Assembly: GCA_001897035.1 (NCBI GenBank) | Contig: MKRS01000614.1 | Location: 1-6,165, forward strand | Direction: 5' to 3' | From: Bacteroidales bacterium 45-6 | GTDB taxonomy: Bacteria; Bacteroidota; Bacteroidia; Bacteroidales; Dysgonomonadaceae | DNA length: 6,165 nucleotides | Shown here: one piece after another, positions 1-5,599 of the stretch | How the letters are laid out: each line of letters opens with the position of its first letter | Numbering within the stretch: position 1 is the first letter of the stretch | Made by a program: the position numbers and the translations under genes | The notes under the pieces: model-generated | Databases searched by the model: none | Seen by the model: only the letters and a program-made list of their open reading frames with translations | What the model was told of the DNA's origin: nothing

Positions 1-146
1 TTTATTTCTTCAGAATGTCCTCTTTTCTTTAACTCCTCAAGGATTTCATTAAATCTCGCATTATCCATGCTCTTTGGGTTTCTTATCAATGATAATAAAT
101 CACTGTCTGGATATTCTGATAGTTCTTTTTTATAAAGTTTTTCCAT
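1..146 (-). CDS. Uncharacterised small protein, N-terminal part (cassette E)
   Basis: An open frame starts at an ATG at 146 and leaves the window on the left after 48 codons (MEKLYKKELSEYPDSDLL...). The visible part is hydrophilic and predicted helical, with a segment LLSLIRNPKSMDNARFNEIL followed by EELKKRG. It resembles short helical repeats at the start of some Bacteroidota proteins in which a residue block is followed by ...EELKKRG, but I cannot name a family. The start follows an A/T-rich leader (ATATAAATGG) with no Shine-Dalgarno sequence. The gene begins about 50 nt after the cassette boundary at 197/198, the usual place for a cassette gene. Its 3' end and its attC lie outside the window. 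Confidence 0.65.
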   Translation of the reverse strand, partial: MEKLYKKELSEYPDSDLLSLIRNPKSMDNARFNEILEELKKRGHSEEI

Positions 147-194
147 TTATATAAGTTTCTAATTTCACGGATTTTCTTTTTCTACACTTACGCA

Positions 195-321
195 TAACGA
201 CCGAGGCTATGGGCATTGGCGGTTTGCGGGAGCGTTCGCTGTCGTGAAACGACAAAGTGAATGCGGGAGCAAAACCTGCTAAATGCACGTCAGCCAGCCA
301 ATGACCCATAGGCGTGTGTTA
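195..321 (-). repeat. attC site 1 (end of cassette D), short variant
   Basis: The copy runs from TAAC (195-198) to GTTA (318-321), 127 bp. It is about 20 bp shorter than copies 2-4 because the segment starting TTGAAAATCAGCG is missing between GTGAA and TGCGGG. The outer arms pair well: CTATGGGCATTGG on the left and CCAATGACCCATAG on the right, with CCCAT complementing ATGGG better than in the other copies. The inner hairpin is GTCGT-GAA-ACGAC. The predicted crossover on the minus strand (G|TTA) falls between 197 and 198. The site lies 17 bp downstream of the abi-like stop codon. Confidence 0.8.
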
Positions 322-338
322 TGGCCTGTAGTTTGGTG

Positions 339-995
339 TCATTCAATATGTTTTCTGTTTTCTTCAATCACATTGTCAAGATGATTTAGTCCATCCAGCC
401 AATTCACTAAATCTCTATTCAACCAGTCTAATGCTTCCAAAATTTCTTTCTCATATTCCTGTATTACATCAAGATTCCAAGTTATTGCCTCATGATGAAA
501 AATTCTGTTTCTGAGTTTCCGAACTGAATTAAATTTCGAACTCATGGTTCTCCGTTTTCTAATTTCTTTCGGGCAGTTTGGAAATGCAAGTCGAAGAGTT
601 TTCCAAAGAGTCATTTCAAATTTAGTGTCAAATAAAGATGTCCAAAAACCAAATGAGAGTTCAGAAATTATTCTGCCAGAAGTTATTTCCTTTTTTTCTG
701 ATAGGATATTTGACCTTGCATCCGATATTCTGTCAATTTGAAATCTCGAAGCAACTTTAATGAATTCATGATTTTCAAACCAATTCTTGTCATTGAATCT
801 TATAGTTAACTGAAAATCAATGGAATTTCTCAGTCCAATTTCGAGTATAGACAATAATGGGTAAAATGCTTCAGAAACAAGTATATTGCTCTTATAGTGC
901 TGAATAGCTTTTTCTTGATTGTTCCTGTGGTGGGTCAAATAAGGTTGTAAACGCTCTTTTGATATAATTCTCTCGATAATTGTTTTGTTTTCCAT
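339..995 (-). CDS. Abi family protein (AbiD/AbiF-like HEPN toxin)
   Basis: The 218-aa product looks like the abortive-infection Abi family (AbiD/AbiF, COG4823 type), proteins that shut down or kill the host cell on phage infection, probably by RNA cleavage. Features seen: ERLQPYL near residue 14; a conserved block LEIGLRNSIDFQL at about 51-63; SELSFGFWTSLF at 111-122 followed by a Leu-Trp pair at 130-131; and RNRIFHHE at 162-169. The last fits the HEPN R-x4-H catalytic motif (Arg162, His167). Length is normal for compact members. The ATG at 995 is the first start in frame and has an A-rich context (AAAGAAATATGG). The gene is alone in its cassette apart from a divergent RNA element that begins about 20 bp from its start codon. 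Family assignment is firm; the RNase role is inferred from the family; the phage or trigger sensed is unknown. Confidence 0.85.
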   Translation of the reverse strand: MENKTIIERIISKERLQPYLTHHRNNQEKAIQHYKSNILVSEAFYPLLSILEIGLRNSIDFQLTIRFNDKNWFENHEFIKVASRFQIDRISDARSNILSEKKEITSGRIISELSFGFWTSLFDTKFEMTLWKTLRLAFPNCPKEIRKRRTMSSKFNSVRKLRNRIFHHEAITWNLDVIQEYEKEILEALDWLNRDLVNWLDGLNHLDNVIEENRKHIE

Positions 996-1012
996 ATTTC
1001 TTTGTATCTTTG
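984..1012 (+). promoter_or_regulatory. Bacteroidota-type promoter for the antisense RNA element
   Basis: TTTG (984-987) is followed after 17 bp by TATCTTTG (1005-1012), an exact fit to the -7 consensus TAnnTTTG; the spacer is slightly shorter than the usual 19-21 bp. It points rightward, away from abi, and its -33 box lies inside the first abi codons. Transcription would begin near 1018, directly ahead of the GC-rich structured element. Prediction only. Confidence 0.5.
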
Positions 1013-1017
1013 TGCCG

Positions 1018-1073
1018 TAGTCCCGGTGATTCCTCTCCCAGTTTTTATGCTGGTGATGAAGCCGGGTTTTTTG
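1018..1073 (+). ncRNA. Structured small RNA upstream of abi (abiF-RNA-like)
   Basis: A compact element lies between the abi start and its probable promoter. CCCGG (1022-1026) pairs with CCGGG (1062-1066); inside, CCAG (1038-1041) pairs with CTGG (1050-1053) around an 8-nt loop. The two internal-loop strands both contain TGAT. On the plus strand it follows a good promoter match and ends in TTTTTTG, as a small RNA with its own terminator would. Structured 'abiF' RNAs have been reported beside AbiF-type genes, and an RNA antitoxin role for such RNAs has been proposed; membership here is inferred from position and structure, not from a model search. The strand is not certain. If read on the minus strand it would instead be a structured 5' leader of abi, where an additional CTTC/GAGG pairing is possible. 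Confidence 0.6.
1022..1072 (+). terminator. Intrinsic terminator formed by the RNA element's outer stem
   Basis: The GC-only stem CCCGG/CCGGG, extendable by a T-G pair, is followed at once by six T residues (1067-1072) and then GTTTT. On the plus strand this would end the small RNA at about 1073. There is no plus-strand gene upstream that it could serve otherwise. The stem is interrupted by an internal loop and a second hairpin, so it is not a simple textbook terminator. Confidence 0.45.
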
Positions 1074-1266
1074 TTTTATGACTCTCCAAAGATAATATTT
1101 TCTTTTCGTTTAACTTTCTGCTATTCTTTTTTTCTTTTAGTCGTCAAGCCCCAATTTCAAAGATTTCAGTCGTTACAGATTCGTGTGTTTATGTCGTAAA
1201 AGCGGTCGGTTTGTCAAAGATTTTCAACGAACAAATCCGTCTTTTTCTTTTTTTTACTATAGGCCA
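1074..1266. other. Long non-coding 5' region of cassette D
   Basis: About 190 bp between the RNA element and attC 2 hold no convincing gene. On the minus strand ATCTTTG occurs three times (1087-1093, 1158-1164, 1215-1221). Only the one nearest abi completes the TAnnTTTG form. A 17-codon frame begins at the ATG inside GTTATGG at the cassette edge, but it is lysine-rich and probably chance. Such a long leader is unusual for a cassette and suggests regulatory content. Confidence 0.45.
1087..1094 (-). promoter_or_regulatory. Candidate -7 box of the abi promoter
   Basis: The minus strand reads TATCTTTG, an exact fit to TAnnTTTG. No clear TTTG is found 19-21 bp upstream, so the -33 part is weak. 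Transcription would start near 1080 and give an abi leader of about 85 nt that runs through the whole complement of the small RNA element. Confidence 0.35.
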
Positions 1267-1413
1267 TAACGACCGAGGCTATGGGCATTTGGCGGTTTGC
1301 GGGAGCATTCGCTGTCGTGGAACGACAAAGTGAATTGAAAATCAGCGAAGCTAATGCGGGAGCAAAACCCGCTAAATGCACGTCAGCCAGCCAATGAACA
1401 TAGGCGTGTGTTA
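1267..1413 (-). repeat. attC site 2 (end of cassette C)
   Basis: A 147-bp full-length copy from TAAC (1267-1270) to GTTA (1410-1413). Central hairpin GTCGT-GGA-ACGAC. It contains the segment CAGCGAAGCT that is missing from copy 1. The predicted crossover is between 1269 and 1270. Its GTTA overlaps the stop codon of the 390-aa gene, so gene and recombination site share bases. Confidence 0.85.
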
Positions 1414-2607
1414 GGCGTAGTTTTTTATGTAAAAATCCATCTGACTCAAATATTCATTAAGAGTCAACTCTCCCTTCGATTTCTTTAAAGCTACTTCGAT
1501 TGAAATTGTCGCGGATGCAAGTGTATTTCGGTTATCGTCAACTATACTTATTTTTGTCTTTTGAAAATTGTTTCTCACAAATTTGTCATCGTAAATGGCG
1601 CATGAAAGTTGGTCTAAACACTGAGAAGCATGAATTAAAGAAGATTCCAAATCATGATCGATTTTCCCTTTGACATTTAAACAAAAAGTATCGCTTTGTT
1701 CCTCGTTTGATACAAACTCAAATCCTACTATTTGCATGTTATGGATGATATGTAGGAGTGAGGATTCAAATCTAATGTTCATATTTTGAGTACCGCCCAA
1801 TTCGGCCACGATTTCTTCAATATAGTTTAGGTCAGTCAAAACTTGTCCGAATCGAATTACTCTATAAATATCTTGAGTCCAATGAACAATTTTATAGAAA
1901 TTGTCATATGACAATGCAAGTTTTTGAATACTATTTCTTCCGTACTCAACCACTATGTCATTCTTATTAATTGTAAAGGATTTATGTGCCGCTATATTCC
2001 TCCACTGATTTGTCGAGATTGAAACAATTGGGTCTTCTAGAAACAGGATTGTATCGTTCTTTACTTGATCAGGGAAATCTCGGATTACTTTCCCGAAGTC
2101 TGAGCCTGAATTGTCAGGAATAAAACCATACAATTTATAGTTAACAAGTTTGTCAAGGAATTTGAAGCGAGGTTTAAATGCGCTCTCCAAAGTTTCGTCA
2201 ATAACCTTGAAATAGTAGCTAATTTTATCCCTTTCTGAAAAATCATTTACTTCTGGTTGCGTCAGTACATTTGTCATCCACTTCATGTCGGTACTTGAAA
2301 TTTCATCAAATGAATTAGCTACAACTTTAATAATTTGTTGTTTGTCGGAACTGATACATTCCTTATAAAGGTCATAGGTCCACTCAAACAGTTTGAAATA
2401 CTCAGGCTTAGTGCAGAATCTAATATAATTAACAAACTCAGTTCTCAAAATCTCTTTGTTTTTCTCAAAAATCGATTCATTTGAAAAGTACTTTGCTAAT
2501 TTTAATTTCAATAAAGCATTCCAATCTTCAACTGAAAAATCAGAAGTAAAATGTAAGTCCTCATATATTTTGTCTCGCTTCATACTTTTTTTTAAAATTA
2601 CGCCTAA
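1270..2607 (-). mobile_element. Gene cassette C: HEPN-motif protein
   Basis: A 1338-bp unit almost filled by one gene. GTTAGGCGTA (1410-1419) is the exact reverse complement of TACGCCTAAC (2599-2608), a ten-base match. The leader from crossover to ATG is under 30 nt, so expression probably depends on read-through from upstream cassettes or an integron promoter. Confidence 0.8.
1411..2583 (-). CDS. Unrecognised 390-aa protein with a HEPN-type RNIAAH motif
   Basis: I do not recognise the family. The protein is soluble, with no signal peptide or membrane segment. Residues 1-135 are rich in Lys, Phe and Glu and look helical. At 190-203 the sequence STNQWRNIAAHKSF contains R-x4-H (Arg195, His200) preceded by a helical stretch, the layout of the HEPN ribonuclease motif. 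After it come a short strand-like stretch (NDIVVEYGRN) and another helical block to about 260. The C-terminal third (about 270-370) alternates strands and helices (ISIVDDNRNTLASATISIEV) and could be a sensor or binding domain. The ATG at 2583 is the first in frame, in an A-rich context (AAAAGTATGAAG). The stop codon TAA is provided by the attC arm GCCTAAC. A single such motif can occur by chance, so the nuclease call is a hypothesis. The cassette neighbours, two abortive-infection families, make a defence role plausible. Confidence 0.7.
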   Translation of the reverse strand: MKRDKIYEDLHFTSDFSVEDWNALLKLKLAKYFSNESIFEKNKEILRTEFVNYIRFCTKPEYFKLFEWTYDLYKECISSDKQQIIKVVANSFDEISSTDMKWMTNVLTQPEVNDFSERDKISYYFKVIDETLESAFKPRFKFLDKLVNYKLYGFIPDNSGSDFGKVIRDFPDQVKNDTILFLEDPIVSISTNQWRNIAAHKSFTINKNDIVVEYGRNSIQKLALSYDNFYKIVHWTQDIYRVIRFGQVLTDLNYIEEIVAELGGTQNMNIRFESSLLHIIHNMQIVGFEFVSNEEQSDTFCLNVKGKIDHDLESSLIHASQCLDQLSCAIYDDKFVRNNFQKTKISIVDDNRNTLASATISIEVALKKSKGELTLNEYLSQMDFYIKNYA

Positions 2608-2750
2608 CGACCGAGGCTATGGGCATTGGCGGTTTGCGTGAGCATTCGCTGTCGTGAAACGACAAAGTGAATTGAAAATCAGCGAAGCTAATGCGGGAGC
2701 AAAACCGCCGGAATGCACGTCAGCCAGCCAATGAACATAGGCGTGCGTTA
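2605..2750 (-). repeat. attC site 3 (end of cassette B)
   Basis: A 146-bp full copy from TAAC (2605-2608) to GTTA (2747-2750). It differs from the others at GCGTGAGC (others GCGGGAGC) and AAACCGCCGGAATGC (others AAACCYGCTAAATGC). The latter change makes its right arm pair perfectly with GGCGGTTT of the left arm. Central hairpin GTCGT-GAA-ACGAC. Predicted crossover between 2607 and 2608. Confidence 0.85.
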
Positions 2751-3385
2751 GCAGCAACCATTTTTTTTTCTTGATTGTCAATAGTTGTTTCAAATTAAAT
2801 TATTCGTTATCAGTCTCCACACAGTTGTTTTTTTCTTTCGAAACGTATGACGAGATTGATTTTGCGTACGATATTGCTATAATTCCAACTACTATTTTTA
2901 GTCCACCAATGAATAAGAAGGTTTTATCATTCATTGTTGTCGTAAAACTGTTTTGAGACATGTAGACATAGTTCTTAAGTTTAATTGCAAATTCGGGAAT
3001 AGTCCAAATGACAGTCATTAAGCCAACCAATATAATTGCTATTTCAATTATAGTTTTCTTGTCTGCAAATAATTTAGTTGTTTCTGAATAGTCTTCTTTC
3101 GTACAGATTAAACTTGTCAGTTTTCTTGTCTTGAAGATTAATAACCACGCAAATGTCGTCAATAACAGAAAGTTGAACAGAGTCACAATAAAAATAGGTA
3201 CTTGATTAAATTCACCAATTTGTTCTGGCTTGTCGTGGAGTTGAATCAAAATTGTCGCGTAAGAAATAACTTCTCTCAAATGTTCAATCACAGAGACTAC
3301 TAAATAAAGTCCTAAGATTTTAATCGCAAATTCGTAAATGTCTGATTTTCTCATTGTCTTTTTCTTTTTTTATGGCTGCTGCTAA
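2608..3385 (-). mobile_element. Gene cassette B: four-helix membrane protein
   Basis: A 778-bp unit. GTTAGCAGCA (2747-2756) is the exact reverse complement of TGCTGCTAAC (3377-3386), and the match resumes for three bases after one mismatch. One gene, with a leader of about 30 nt and a downstream gap of about 50 nt before the attC. Confidence 0.8.
2800..3354 (-). CDS. Uncharacterised integral membrane protein, four predicted TM helices
   Basis: A 184-aa protein of no family I recognise. Four hydrophobic segments are visible at about residues 8-24 (FAIKILGLYLVVSVI), 52-74 (VPIFIVTLFNFLLLTTFAWL), 101-123 (IIEIAIILVGLMTVIW) and 145-165 (FLFIGGLKIVVGIIAI). The second loop (75-100) is charged (KTRKL, TKEDYSETTK) and probably cytoplasmic; the tail (168-184) is polar (SKEKNNCVETDNE). 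No catalytic motif is seen. The ATG at 3354 is the first start after the cassette boundary and lies in the context AAAGACAATGAG. Small multi-pass proteins are common as cassette cargo and as membrane-damaging effectors in defence systems, but nothing in the sequence proves that role; a transport or housekeeping accessory role is equally open. Confidence 0.75.
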   Translation of the reverse strand: MRKSDIYEFAIKILGLYLVVSVIEHLREVISYATILIQLHDKPEQIGEFNQVPIFIVTLFNFLLLTTFAWLLIFKTRKLTSLICTKEDYSETTKLFADKKTIIEIAIILVGLMTVIWTIPEFAIKLKNYVYMSQNSFTTTMNDKTFLFIGGLKIVVGIIAISYAKSISSYVSKEKNNCVETDNE

Positions 3386-3529
3386 CGACCGAGGCTATGG
3401 GCATTTGGCGGTTTGCGGGAGCATTCGCTGTCGCACAGCGACAAAGTGAATTGAAAATCAGCGAAGCTAATGCGGGAGCAAAACCTGCTAAATGCACGTC
3501 AGCCAGCCTGTGAACATAGGCGTGTGTTA
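3383..3529 (-). repeat. attC site 4 (end of cassette A)
   Basis: A 147-bp full copy from TAAC (3383-3386) to GTTA (3526-3529). The central hairpin is GTCGC-ACA-GCGAC instead of GTCGT/ACGAC, a paired change that keeps the stem. The right arm reads CAGCCTGTGAACATAG where other copies have CAGCCAATGAACATAG. Predicted crossover between 3385 and 3386. Confidence 0.85.
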
Positions 3530-5599
3530 TGTACAGTAATTTATTTTTTTATACGTATAGAAGTTGTAATGTTTCAGCATCCACTCGTTCTGTGTCAAAA
3601 GCTAGAACATTCCCATCCTCATCGTAAACAACTCCGTCTTTTTGATTATGTCTAAGTCCTTCATCAATTAATATTTTTACGGCATCAAAATACTCATTTG
3701 TCGTGCAACCTAATTTAGAGACAATTTCTTTATGAATCCCAGGCTTCCATGGCTGTTGAGGGAGCAGTTCATGCACTTTCATAGTAAAGTCCATTGTGAC
3801 TTGACCTTTTTCAGGACTAGGTTTTGTATTGTGATAAGTGAGGTTGATTGGAAGCATTTTTTCCATTCTTTCTATACCTGTTATGCCCCATTCATTAACT
3901 GCTTTTTCACATAATCTTAATAAGTAACTTTTCTTAGCAACAGTCTTTATGCTGACTTCTGATTCAGGAGCGTTTATTAATTTCCAACTCAAAAGGAGTT
4001 CATCATTATTAAAACAAGCAATATCTAGATTTATCAAATCGTTTAAGCTAAAATTAAATGTTCCAAATATTTTCGAGATTGTCAAGAAGCTTATAAATTG
4101 ACGATTTGTTTTGAGAAACCTTTCACCAACGTGTGCACTTTTAGGTCTTACTGTTTCTAAAAAAGTATCTGTCTTTTTCATAATATAACCAACCTGAGGC
4201 CAAATATTTAAATCAATATTGGTTGAGAAAACATCACGATAGGCACTATCAGATCTCATAAAACGATTTTTCAAGTTTGTTGCTTGATGAGGAGACTTTA
4301 ATACTAAGTTTACATATCCAGCAGCTAAATATAGAGGAGTTAATAACTTATCTGAAGAAATCTCTTGGTTTTTGTAAAAATTAGTCCTTCTTTCGTAATA
4401 TAACCCATTCCGTTTAAGTACATCTTCAATATCTCTTTGTATTTTATCAGTCGCATGTAATGAAGCAAGTTCAACATTTGTTTGATTGTTTGTCGCTCTT
4501 ATTATTGAATCTCTAATTTTATCTTCATTTGAAACAACTATCTTCACTAGAATTAATCTATTATTGGGGTCAGTACCACCTGCTTCAAAATGTCTGAAAA
4601 TTGACTCTGTGGTTTGTAGACCATTTACTATTTGAATATCTTCTATTTGAACAGATTTACCTAAAGGTGTTACGCCTGTTGCTAGAATTGTAACGCCATT
4701 GTTTAACCACCAAAAATCAGTTGAATCAACTGTATTTAGAGTTTCTCTAATATCTTCATTTACTCTATTTAAACCCATAAAATCTCTAACATTTGAGTCA
4801 AAAAGATATCTTCTGAGTTTTCCCTCATCTGTAACAAAATTATAGTAATCTTGAAGGTTAACAAGCAACACATAACGATCACCTCTAGATAGTTTTTCAA
4901 CAAAAGGTAATTCTATTGAAAAATTTGGAGTCTTTCTATGCAATTCAATGAGCTCACTTGAACCTAAAATTTTAAACTCCGAAATACAACTACTAAAATA
5001 ATCTTTTGCAATTTGTGCTATTTGATTAGCACGTGATAATATTGGACTGCCTTCTTCAAAATCATTTGTATTGCCTCTCGAAGCATAACAGAAGTTGATA
5101 GTAAATTGGGTTAATCTTGGTGATACTTTTCTGTATGCAAATCTTAAGTTCTCACGTTGAGCTAAAAGCTGTGAAGAATATGCACCTAATAGTTTGTCAT
5201 TTTCTATTGTAAAATCAAGTAGCTCTGTCATGCTTGCTGCAAGATTATCTAATGGAGCTTGTTTAAACGTGTCATGTAGTTTACACGTTATTATCCATAC
5301 ATCCAAAATTGCCCCTGTCTTAGGCCACTGAAAGGTTGAAGGGTCGGAAAGGAAATGACCATTCACAATAATAAAAAAACCATCAATACCTCCATCATTT
5401 CTGCCATCTATAATTCCTGATTTTATTTCATCTGACGAAAGGTCATAATCTTTTAAAACTTGTTCAAATGAAAAATATTCAAAAGCTTCATCTCGTTTAT
5501 CATTTGGAATTTTTAATTCAATTCTGTCATCTATAATTCCATCAATGAGTATCTTGTCATTTTTTGCCATTTTGTTTATTTTTTTATGATTGCCCCTAA
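3386..5599 (-). mobile_element. Gene cassette A: AIPR protein, with non-matching ends
   Basis: A 2214-bp unit between attC 4 and the half site. Here the ends do not match: GTTATGTACA (3526-3535) against the reverse complement of TGCCCCTAAC (5591-5600), which is GTTAGGGGCA; only GTTA is shared. The cassette has therefore probably been altered at one end, or is a fusion of parts of two cassettes. Confidence 0.65.
3549..5570 (-). CDS. AIPR family abortive phage infection protein
   Basis: The 673-aa product carries the signature of AIPR (abortive infection phage resistance) proteins. Numbered from the chosen start: an N-terminal region with NDGGIDGFF at about 58-66 and WIITCKL at about 92-98, laid out like the D...(E/Q)xK pair of restriction-endonuclease-like folds but with Thr in the E/Q position; the family core with NNGVTILA at 290-297, QIVNGLQTTESI at 313-324, ATNNQTNVELASLHATDKIQ at 359-378 and YYERRTNFY at 391-399; and a C-terminal segment at about 608-660 (PWKPGIHKEIVSKLG onward) that looks like a small winged-helix domain. 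AIPR proteins are tied to phage resistance by abortive infection, with nucleic-acid cleavage suspected. The ATG at 5570 (AAACAAAATGGCA) is preferred. The frame stays open to an ATG at 5696, but that adds 42 residues encoded by the half attC and flank. The gene ends 20 bp before attC 4. Confidence 0.88.
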   Translation of the reverse strand: MAKNDKILIDGIIDDRIELKIPNDKRDEAFEYFSFEQVLKDYDLSSDEIKSGIIDGRNDGGIDGFFIIVNGHFLSDPSTFQWPKTGAILDVWIITCKLHDTFKQAPLDNLAASMTELLDFTIENDKLLGAYSSQLLAQRENLRFAYRKVSPRLTQFTINFCYASRGNTNDFEEGSPILSRANQIAQIAKDYFSSCISEFKILGSSELIELHRKTPNFSIELPFVEKLSRGDRYVLLVNLQDYYNFVTDEGKLRRYLFDSNVRDFMGLNRVNEDIRETLNTVDSTDFWWLNNGVTILATGVTPLGKSVQIEDIQIVNGLQTTESIFRHFEAGGTDPNNRLILVKIVVSNEDKIRDSIIRATNNQTNVELASLHATDKIQRDIEDVLKRNGLYYERRTNFYKNQEISSDKLLTPLYLAAGYVNLVLKSPHQATNLKNRFMRSDSAYRDVFSTNIDLNIWPQVGYIMKKTDTFLETVRPKSAHVGERFLKTNRQFISFLTISKIFGTFNFSLNDLINLDIACFNNDELLLSWKLINAPESEVSIKTVAKKSYLLRLCEKAVNEWGITGIERMEKMLPINLTYHNTKPSPEKGQVTMDFTMKVHELLPQQPWKPGIHKEIVSKLGCTTNEYFDAVKILIDEGLRHNQKDGVVYDEDGNVLAFDTERVDAETLQLLYV

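Larger units (their letters stand above)
198..1269 (-). mobile_element. Gene cassette D: RNA element plus Abi-like HEPN protein
   Basis: A 1072-bp unit between the predicted crossovers of attC 2 and attC 1. Its ends match over nine bases: GTTATGGCC at 318-326 is the exact reverse complement of GGCCATAAC at 1262-1270. This shows the two ends were joined in one circular cassette. Unlike cassettes B and C, whose leaders are about 25-30 nt, it has some 270 nt ahead of its gene, with promoter-like boxes and a structured RNA element. It may therefore be able to express its gene without the integron promoter. Confidence 0.75.

Noticed and set aside
1002..1199. Plus-strand 65-codon ORF over the abi upstream region
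   Set aside because: It runs across the structured RNA element and T-rich DNA, has no coding-like composition and no homologue I recognise.
1213..1266. 17-codon minus-strand frame starting inside the attC-proximal GTTATGG
   Set aside because: Lysine-run composition, no ribosome binding site, and a start fixed by the cassette end; likely chance, though a leader peptide cannot be excluded.
1330..1380. Promoter inside the attC repeat on the minus strand (TCACTTTG)
   Set aside because: The second base breaks the TAnnTTTG rule and no -33 box is correctly spaced; the same sequence is explained by hairpin pairing.
2584..2612. TAATTTTA as a -7 box for the 390-aa gene
   Set aside because: It lies so close to the ATG that the transcript would be nearly leaderless, it misses the final G, and there is no TTTG at the right distance.
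195..3529. CRISPR array
   Set aside because: The repeats are about 127-147 bp, palindromic, 0.6-1.2 kb apart and separated by genes, and no cas genes are seen.
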